From positions 186,001 to 250,000 of the forward strand of contig CASEOG010000005.1 of assembly GCA_949289575.1 (NCBI GenBank): a DNA stretch of 64,000 bases, read 5' to 3'. The notes beneath the pieces were generated by a model, which did no database searches, had not been told where the DNA came from, and worked only from the letters and a program-made list of their open reading frames with translations. Positions 59,236 to 64,000 of the stretch are shown one piece after another. This stretch comes from an uncultured Spirochaetales bacterium (GTDB lineage: Bacteria > Spirochaetota > Spirochaetia > JAFGXN01). How positions within the stretch are numbered: the first letter of the stretch is position 1; every line of letters begins with the position of its first letter. The translations under genes and the position numbers were made by a program.

Positions 59236-60138
59236 TCAGAAGTTTTTGTTGATCAGTACAATCTTCTGAAAGACAGTCGGATAACCGTTATCATCCGTAA
59301 CCACACTCTGTTTCAGCCGGAAACGGTAGCTGAAAAAAGTATCTCCGTAATCTTTGCCGTCAAAACCCAGCGCCACAATTCTGTTTTTTCTGTAGAAATA
59401 GAGGTCTCTCAGCGGTTTCAGCACTGTTGTTTCGGCATCGGTCTGATGCAAAGAGATAAAATTACTTTCCACATCCCAGCGGAATCCCACCGATGTTCCT
59501 TTCGGAACAAAAAAAAACGATTTGCGCAAATCAACGGGATAATCGTTGCGATCCGTGGAATAACAAACCAGGTTCGGCTCCGTTGTCGCGATTTTGCGGG
59601 ACATAAACGAAACCGTGTCCGCAGTCGGAATTCTTTTCGGATGGTCGCCTTCGCGAACAGCCCATGTAAATGAGAGCGAAAGCAGCCCTCCCTCTCTTTT
59701 CGGATGAAGACGTATATCGGGGACAAAAGCTTCATATTCGCGCGGATCTCCGTCTGTGGCATACCAGATCTTTCCGTCAAACGAATAGGCCAAAACATCT
59801 CCCCACAAGGTAAAGTAAAAATCCCGGTCGAGAATAATTTCTCCGTTCCGCCCCAACCGGCAAAGAATCGACGAATCATCCGGGGACGAAGGATACGGCA
59901 ATTTAATAAAACGAATTTCATGCGACAGAGAAAAATACCAGAGCAGCGGATTCGGCAGCCAGTACGGCTTCGTCATATCAAAAGCGGAAAAATCATTCAG
60001 TGCCGCAACAATATCACCGGAGGCTTTTTCGGCAAAGTCCAGGAGCGATTCGGGTTTCATCTCTTTCGGCGGACCAAACCCGCAGGAGAGAGCGGAGATA
60101 ACGGCTCCGACAATAAACAGCCGGTGAAAAAAGTTCAT
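59236..60138 (-). CDS. Lipoprotein of unknown function
   Basis: A 300-residue lipoprotein: the signal peptide MNFFHRLFIVGAVISALSC ends in the lipobox Cys (residue 19). The mature part contains many Tyr, Phe and Trp in strands, such as YWLPNPLLWYFSLSHEIRF and YFTLWGDVLAYSFDGKIWY. I see no catalytic motif and do not recognise the family. It overlaps the PASTA protein gene by one base and is the last gene of the def-fmt-PASTA operon, so it could work at the cell envelope with that protein. Confidence 0.72.
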   Translation of the reverse strand: MNFFHRLFIVGAVISALSCGFGPPKEMKPESLLDFAEKASGDIVAALNDFSAFDMTKPYWLPNPLLWYFSLSHEIRFIKLPYPSSPDDSSILCRLGRNGEIILDRDFYFTLWGDVLAYSFDGKIWYATDGDPREYEAFVPDIRLHPKREGGLLSLSFTWAVREGDHPKRIPTADTVSFMSRKIATTEPNLVCYSTDRNDYPVDLRKSFFFVPKGTSVGFRWDVESNFISLHQTDAETTVLKPLRDLYFYRKNRIVALGFDGKDYGDTFFSYRFRLKQSVVTDDNGYPTVFQKIVLINKNF

Positions 60139-61184
60139 TATTTGGCAACCTGATAAATAAAAACCGGCGCTCCGTCAAGATATACCGAATAGACAACTCC
60201 GGGTTCATCGTAAAACGGAAACGAAATTTCGCTGTTCATAAACTGCATCGAAAAATAATCTTCTTCTTTGCGGTTAACGGGGGTTCGCGTAACTTTCAGC
60301 AGCACCGGAACCTGAGGTCGCTCGACGGTTGTCGAAACCAGACCGAATACGCGGTCGGCCGTCGTATAAGTCGGAGGGACGACATTAAAAACATAGCCGT
60401 CGAAGACCGAAAGCAGGCGCCCGGGTTCAACCGACTGGGAAGAAATGGTAAACGGGACTCCTTTTTTTTCGGAAGCCTCGGCCGTAAACCGAAAAGAAAT
60501 ATTGTGTGAGGCAAGCAGCAGCATTGTTTCCCGATAGGAACTTCCGACAAAATTTTCGGCCCGGACGCGGTAGAGATTACTGCCCCCCGAAACAAAAAGC
60601 CGCAACGGCGTTTCTCCGTAAATTTCGGTCCCTGCGGGCGGGTCCTGTCCCAAAACGGTCCCGCGCGGACGATCGCTGACCACATAAGAAAGCGGATATT
60701 GCAATGTCAGATCGGACCGGTAGGCTTTGATGTAAGCCTCCGTTTCGTCTATCTCCCATCCCGAAAAATCACCGATTTTATTCGAAACCGGACCTTTGCT
60801 GACATTTAAAACAACCGTATAATCGACTTTAACAACCGATCCCGGGGTCTTCGTCTGCGAGACAACAATTCCTTTATCGGCAGGGTCTTCCGTATTGATC
60901 CGGTTGATTTTGACCCGCAGAAAATGATTCTGCATGGTTTCCATCGCTTCGTCGAGAGGCATACCGGTCACATTCGGCACCGAAATCGTCTCCCTCTCTT
61001 CAAAGAGAATCGAAAAAAGGACACTTGACAGCAGAATACAGAGTGCCATGATTGTCAGGACCGTATAGGATATCACTTTTGTGGTTTTGACTTCGGGAGA
61101 ATCACTCTCGTTAAAAAAAAGACTTCTCAGAAAAGAAACCGACTTTTCTCCGAATTCTTTTCCTTTCTCCTTGGAAAATTTCAT
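60138..61184 (-). CDS. Membrane-anchored PASTA-domain protein
   Basis: A 348-residue protein with a cytoplasmic N-terminal tail (about 35 residues), one membrane helix (VISYTVLTIMALCILLSSVL) and an external part of about three PASTA modules: VPNVTGMPLDEAMETM ... VVSQTKTPGSVV, then GWEIDETEAYIKAY ... VLGQDPPAGTEI, and a third degenerate one. PASTA modules bind peptidoglycan fragments in Ser/Thr kinases and PBPs, but there is no kinase domain here. It overlaps the fmt stop by one base. This arrangement next to fmt and def also occurs in spirochaetes, as far as I recall. Confidence 0.85.
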   Translation of the reverse strand: MKFSKEKGKEFGEKSVSFLRSLFFNESDSPEVKTTKVISYTVLTIMALCILLSSVLFSILFEERETISVPNVTGMPLDEAMETMQNHFLRVKINRINTEDPADKGIVVSQTKTPGSVVKVDYTVVLNVSKGPVSNKIGDFSGWEIDETEAYIKAYRSDLTLQYPLSYVVSDRPRGTVLGQDPPAGTEIYGETPLRLFVSGGSNLYRVRAENFVGSSYRETMLLLASHNISFRFTAEASEKKGVPFTISSQSVEPGRLLSVFDGYVFNVVPPTYTTADRVFGLVSTTVERPQVPVLLKVTRTPVNRKEEDYFSMQFMNSEISFPFYDEPGVVYSVYLDGAPVFIYQVAK

Positions 61185-62152
61185 TATCTGCTCCCCAAAC
61201 AGGTCCCGAGAAAATCGGGTGCCCCGTTTTTAAATGATGCCGCATCAAGGGCTTTTCTCGATTTTAATTGTAACACAGAAACGGATAAAATTCCATCACC
61301 CGTTTTCACAAGAAAACCGTCCTGTTTCAGAAATCCGAAGACGGTACCGGGGAGTGCCCGGTCGGCCGCTTCCACGAGAGAGAACGGCAGTTTCATTTTA
61401 TCGAAAACGGAAACCGTTATCGGAAACAGTTCGATATCGTTCAGAAAAGTATAGGCTTTCGGCCGGGGAGTACAGGCCCGGACAAGAGCATCGATTTCGA
61501 CAGCGGACCGGCCCCAGTCAATCAGCCCGTCTTCTTTATCGAGCTTTTTGCAGTAGGTGGCCTCCCGATCATCCTGTTTCTGCCGTGTTGCCATATATTC
61601 GTCAAAACGGGAGACAACCGAAACAACCGCTTCGGCACACAGCTGCGAAAAAAGCGAGGTCAGTGTTTCGGTTGTTTCTTTGCCGCCGAGAAGAACCGTT
61701 TCCCTGTACAAAATGTCTCCGCAATCCATTTTGCGCGCAAGCAGCTGTATCGTGAACCCTGTTTCGCGATCTCTGTTGAGAATCGCCGCCTGTATCGGCG
61801 AAGGACCGCGCCACCGGGGCAACAGCGAGGGGTGGATATTGATACCGCCTTTCGGGAAAAGAGACAGAAAATCGGCAGAAAAAATCTTTCCGTAAGCAAA
61901 GACGACCAGCAGATCGGGGCGAAGAAAGCGGATAACATCGAAAAAACTCTCGTCGGGCTTTTCCGGCTGATAGACACGCAGGCCGGCCTCGAGCGCTTTT
62001 CGTTTAACGGGCGATGCCTCGATCCGGTGACCTCTGCCGACGGGACGGTCGGGATTGGTTAAAACCGCAACAACCTCCGCCTCGGACGACTGAATCAAAG
62101 CCTCCAAAGATGGCACGGCAATTTCGGGCGTTCCGGCAAAAAGAATTTTCAT
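61184..62152 (-). CDS. fmt: Methionyl-tRNA formyltransferase
   Basis: A 322-residue formyltransferase adding a formyl group to initiator Met-tRNA. The signature GGINIHPSLLPRWRGPSPIQ and the formyl-binding Asn and His are intact. The N-terminal MKILFAGTPEIAVPSLEAL and the C-terminal OB-like part (DWGRSAVEIDALVRACTP) complete it. ATG 62152 overlaps the def stop by 4 bases. A slightly earlier start at 62170 would extend into def and lacks a better ribosome binding site. Operon: def-fmt-PASTA-lipoprotein. Confidence 0.95.
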   Translation of the reverse strand: MKILFAGTPEIAVPSLEALIQSSEAEVVAVLTNPDRPVGRGHRIEASPVKRKALEAGLRVYQPEKPDESFFDVIRFLRPDLLVVFAYGKIFSADFLSLFPKGGINIHPSLLPRWRGPSPIQAAILNRDRETGFTIQLLARKMDCGDILYRETVLLGGKETTETLTSLFSQLCAEAVVSVVSRFDEYMATRQKQDDREATYCKKLDKEDGLIDWGRSAVEIDALVRACTPRPKAYTFLNDIELFPITVSVFDKMKLPFSLVEAADRALPGTVFGFLKQDGFLVKTGDGILSVSVLQLKSRKALDAASFKNGAPDFLGTCLGSR

Positions 62153-62640
62153 TTGCGTGAAGGCTCCCACTTCTCCAGTTTTTTCCGTATTTTGGACAGT
62201 TCTCTTTCTTTCAGGCGGTCGACAAAAAGAACGCCGTTGAGATGATCGAATTCATGCTGAATAATCCGGGCCAGATATCCGTCGGCATCGAGACGAAACA
62301 TTTTTCCGTCGGCATTGACGGCCTGTATTCTGACAGATGCCGGACGGGAAACATCGCCCCAGACTCCGGGCACACTGAGACAGCCTTCCGTAAAATCGAC
62401 TGTTTCCAGAGACGTTTCGATGATTTCCGGATTGACGAACGCAATCGGCTGCTCTCCGGGAACCTGTACGACGAAAAAACGTTCGGGTATACCGATTTGA
62501 GGCGCCGCCAGTCCGACCCCCGATTTCTTTTTCATAAGAACGACCATTTCGTCCAAGGTCTGCTTCAGCGCTTCGCCGAACTGTTCGACACGAACAGCCT
62601 TCTGTCTCAAAACCGGATCACCTATACGTACTACTTTCAT
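62149..62640 (-). CDS. def: Peptide deformylase
   Basis: A 163-residue metalloenzyme removing the formyl group from new proteins. All three motifs are present: GVGLAAPQIG (about 41-50), EGCLSVPG and QHEFDHLNG. The metal ligands are the Cys of the second motif and the two His of the third. The ATG at 62640 sits 6 bases after a -10 element and has no Shine-Dalgarno site, so the transcript may be leaderless. It begins the def-fmt-PASTA-lipoprotein operon, with a 4-base overlap with fmt. Confidence 0.95.
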   Translation of the reverse strand: MKVVRIGDPVLRQKAVRVEQFGEALKQTLDEMVVLMKKKSGVGLAAPQIGIPERFFVVQVPGEQPIAFVNPEIIETSLETVDFTEGCLSVPGVWGDVSRPASVRIQAVNADGKMFRLDADGYLARIIQHEFDHLNGVLFVDRLKERELSKIRKKLEKWEPSRK

Positions 62641-62646
62641 TATTAT

Positions 62647-62675
62647 ATTCTACAAAAATTTGCGGGATTTGACAA
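62647..62675 (-). promoter_or_regulatory. Promoter of the def operon, leaderless geometry
   Basis: Minus-strand TTGTCA (62675-62670), 17 bases, TAGAAT (62652-62647), then six bases (62646-62641) and ATG 62640-62638. The priA stop (62680-62678) lies just upstream. Confidence 0.7.
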
Positions 62676-62677
62676 TA

Positions 62678-64000
62678 CTATTCGATTGTCAAAGGATCGA
62701 CATCGATATCGACACGGCAATCTCTGAACTCTTTTACCGTTTTTCCGACCGCCTCCCGAATCATTTCGGAATACTTTTGAGGATGCGGCGAACGGAGCAG
62801 GCAGTGGAAACGGTATTGCCCGTTTGCACGGGCGACAGGCGCTTCGGAAGGCCCCATCAGTCCGGTTTCCGGGACACCCGCTTTTTGCAGCAGTCCGGCC
62901 ATGAAGGCGGCCGCACGCGAAGCCGTTTCCTCGGATACCGAGCGCACCACCAGATGAACCAGTCTCGAGAAAGGCGGAAAACCGGAAAGCTGCCGCATCT
63001 CCAGTTCCTCCCGGTAGAAGGTATCCGCCTCTCCTTTTACGGCATGAATCAGCGCGGGGTGATCTCCCCTCTCTGTCTGAATCAGAACTTCGCCGTCGTC
63101 GGAATAGCGTCCGGTCCGTCCGGCAACCTGTGTAATCAGAGCAAAGGCTCTCTCGGCGGAACGGAAATCGGGGATTCCCAAAATATTATCGATTGTTACA
63201 ATCCCCACCGTTTTCACCCCCGGGAAATTCAGACCTTTGGCTATCATCTGGGTTCCCAGAAGCATCCGAATCTCCCCCGAACGGAAACGACTTAAAATCT
63301 TTCCGAGATCCTTTCCCGTTCCGACGGTATCGCGATCGACCCTAGCCGTTGTATATTGAGGAAAAACAGTTCTGATTTCTTCTTCTATTTTTTCCGTTCC
63401 GATTCCGCCGTATCCGATATCGAGCGAACGGCATTGCGGACACTCGCGAACAGCCGGACGGATTCGTCCGCAGCAATGGCAAACAAAACAGTTTTCTTTT
63501 TTATGATAAGTCAACGGCAGAGAACAGTATGAACAGTGAAATTCGAAACCGCAGGTCCGGCATCGGAACGAATAAGAAAACCCCCGCCTGTTCAAAAACA
63601 GAATAACCTGACGGCCGGATTCGAGACTGTTCCGTACCGCATGAAGCAGCTCGGATGAAAGCAAATTTTTTCTTCCGCGCATATCAATCACGGAAAAACG
63701 GGGACGACTGCCGCCCGCGACGCGCCGGAAAAGCCGCAACGGAACAACGGAGCCGTTATTCATGGCCGCATACGCCTCAACGGAAGGAGTTGCACTCCCC
63801 ATAATCAGTTTGGCTTTTTTCTTTCCGGCAATATACATGGCAACCTGACGGGCATGATAACGCGGTGCCGTTTGCGATTTGTAACTGCTCTCATGTTCTT
63901 CGTCGAGAATAATCAGCCCGATACGATCCAAAGGCGCAAACACGGCACTGCGGGCTCCGATAACAAAATCGACTTCTCCGCGCAAAATCCGACGCCATTC
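62678..64000 (-). CDS. priA: Primosomal protein N' PriA, C-terminal part
   Basis: The last 441 codons of the PriA helicase, which restarts stalled replication forks; the N-terminal DNA-binding part and Walker A motif lie off the right edge. Visible: GARSAVFAPLDRIGLIILDEEHE (motif II, DEEH), SATPSVEAYAAM, two zinc-binding Cys pairs in CRTCGFEFHCSYC and CHCCGRIRPAVRECPQC, GTEKIEEEIRTVFP, GTQMIAKGLNFPGV and QVAGRTGRY. Zinc ligands and helicase motifs III-VI look intact. It is co-directional with def and 37 bases upstream of it, but def has its own promoter in between. Confidence 0.95.
   Translation of the reverse strand, partial: EWRRILRGEVDFVIGARSAVFAPLDRIGLIILDEEHESSYKSQTAPRYHARQVAMYIAGKKKAKLIMGSATPSVEAYAAMNNGSVVPLRLFRRVAGGSRPRFSVIDMRGRKNLLSSELLHAVRNSLESGRQVILFLNRRGFSYSFRCRTCGFEFHCSYCSLPLTYHKKENCFVCHCCGRIRPAVRECPQCRSLDIGYGGIGTEKIEEEIRTVFPQYTTARVDRDTVGTGKDLGKILSRFRSGEIRMLLGTQMIAKGLNFPGVKTVGIVTIDNILGIPDFRSAERAFALITQVAGRTGRYSDDGEVLIQTERGDHPALIHAVKGEADTFYREELEMRQLSGFPPFSRLVHLVVRSVSEETASRAAAFMAGLLQKAGVPETGLMGPSEAPVARANGQYRFHCLLRSPHPQKYSEMIREAVGKTVKEFRDCRVDIDVDPLTIE

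Noticed and set aside
1-64000. tRNA, rRNA and mobile elements
   Set aside because: I saw no cloverleaf-type T-loop sequence in the short intergenic regions, no rRNA-like stretch, and no transposase, integrase or flanking terminal repeats. A tRNAscan or similar run was not possible.

Overview
This window looks like a dense, mid-G+C stretch of chromosome from a spirochaete, probably related to Treponema. The assignment rests on gene content: a CheX-type chemotaxis phosphatase, a sigma-28 (FliA)-type promoter, a complete moxR-DUF58-batABCDE aerotolerance cluster, a fused PyrB-PyrI aspartate carbamoyltransferase, a def-fmt-PASTA cluster, many lipoproteins and several large proteins of no recognised family. 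No database search was possible, so the taxon is an inference. I found no tRNA, rRNA, insertion sequence, prophage or CRISPR array, and no gene-free stretch longer than about 220 bases.

Layout. 1-8.7 kb: end of a lipoprotein gene, a sigma-factor-like protein, rdgB-pepF, an iron-dependent alcohol dehydrogenase next to a degenerate paralogue, then a cheX/metallopeptidase-like/HAD-phosphatase operon on the minus strand. 8.7-14.5 kb: a large unknown protein, the [FeFe]-hydrogenase maturation operon (TM1266-type regulator, hydG, hydE), and a divergent iron-sulfur protein with a His/Gly/Cys-rich tandem repeat. 14.5-26.7 kb: slyX-mfd, unknown exported proteins, a PHP phosphoesterase, a LysM/M23 endopeptidase, a sigma-28 promoter that appears to drive a short orphan RNA, a penicillin-binding protein, a lone ParB-domain protein, and pyrBI.

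26.8-32.6 kb: a stand-alone E2-type acyltransferase domain, then a tightly overlapping five-gene operon for coenzyme A in its archaeal form: pantoate kinase, phosphopantothenate synthetase, panB, a group II aspartate decarboxylase (MfnA-like) and an archaeal-looking CoaBC. 32.6-40.7 kb (minus): the moxR/Bat operon. 40.8-48.5 kb (minus): an operon joining a GH109-type glycosidase, both halves of D-glutamate cyclase, 5-oxoprolinase PxpBAC, a class IV aminotransferase, alanine racemase and a low-molecular-weight phosphatase. It reads as a salvage route for D-amino acids, perhaps from peptidoglycan. An exported sialidase lies beside it, suggesting a host-associated, glycan-using life. 48.6-57 kb: a small membrane protein, prfA-prmC-relA/spoT-ispD and a metallo-hydrolase. 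57-64 kb: a large exported protein, a lipoprotein, a PASTA protein, fmt, def and the C-terminal part of priA.

A recurring signal is promoter placement. In front of at least seven genes (rdgB, a membrane-protein gene, the penicillin-binding protein, the CoA operon, prfA, the large exported protein and def) a good -35/-10 pair ends only 5-8 bases before the start codon, and there is no Shine-Dalgarno sequence. These genes look leaderless, while neighbouring operons carry ordinary ribosome binding sites.
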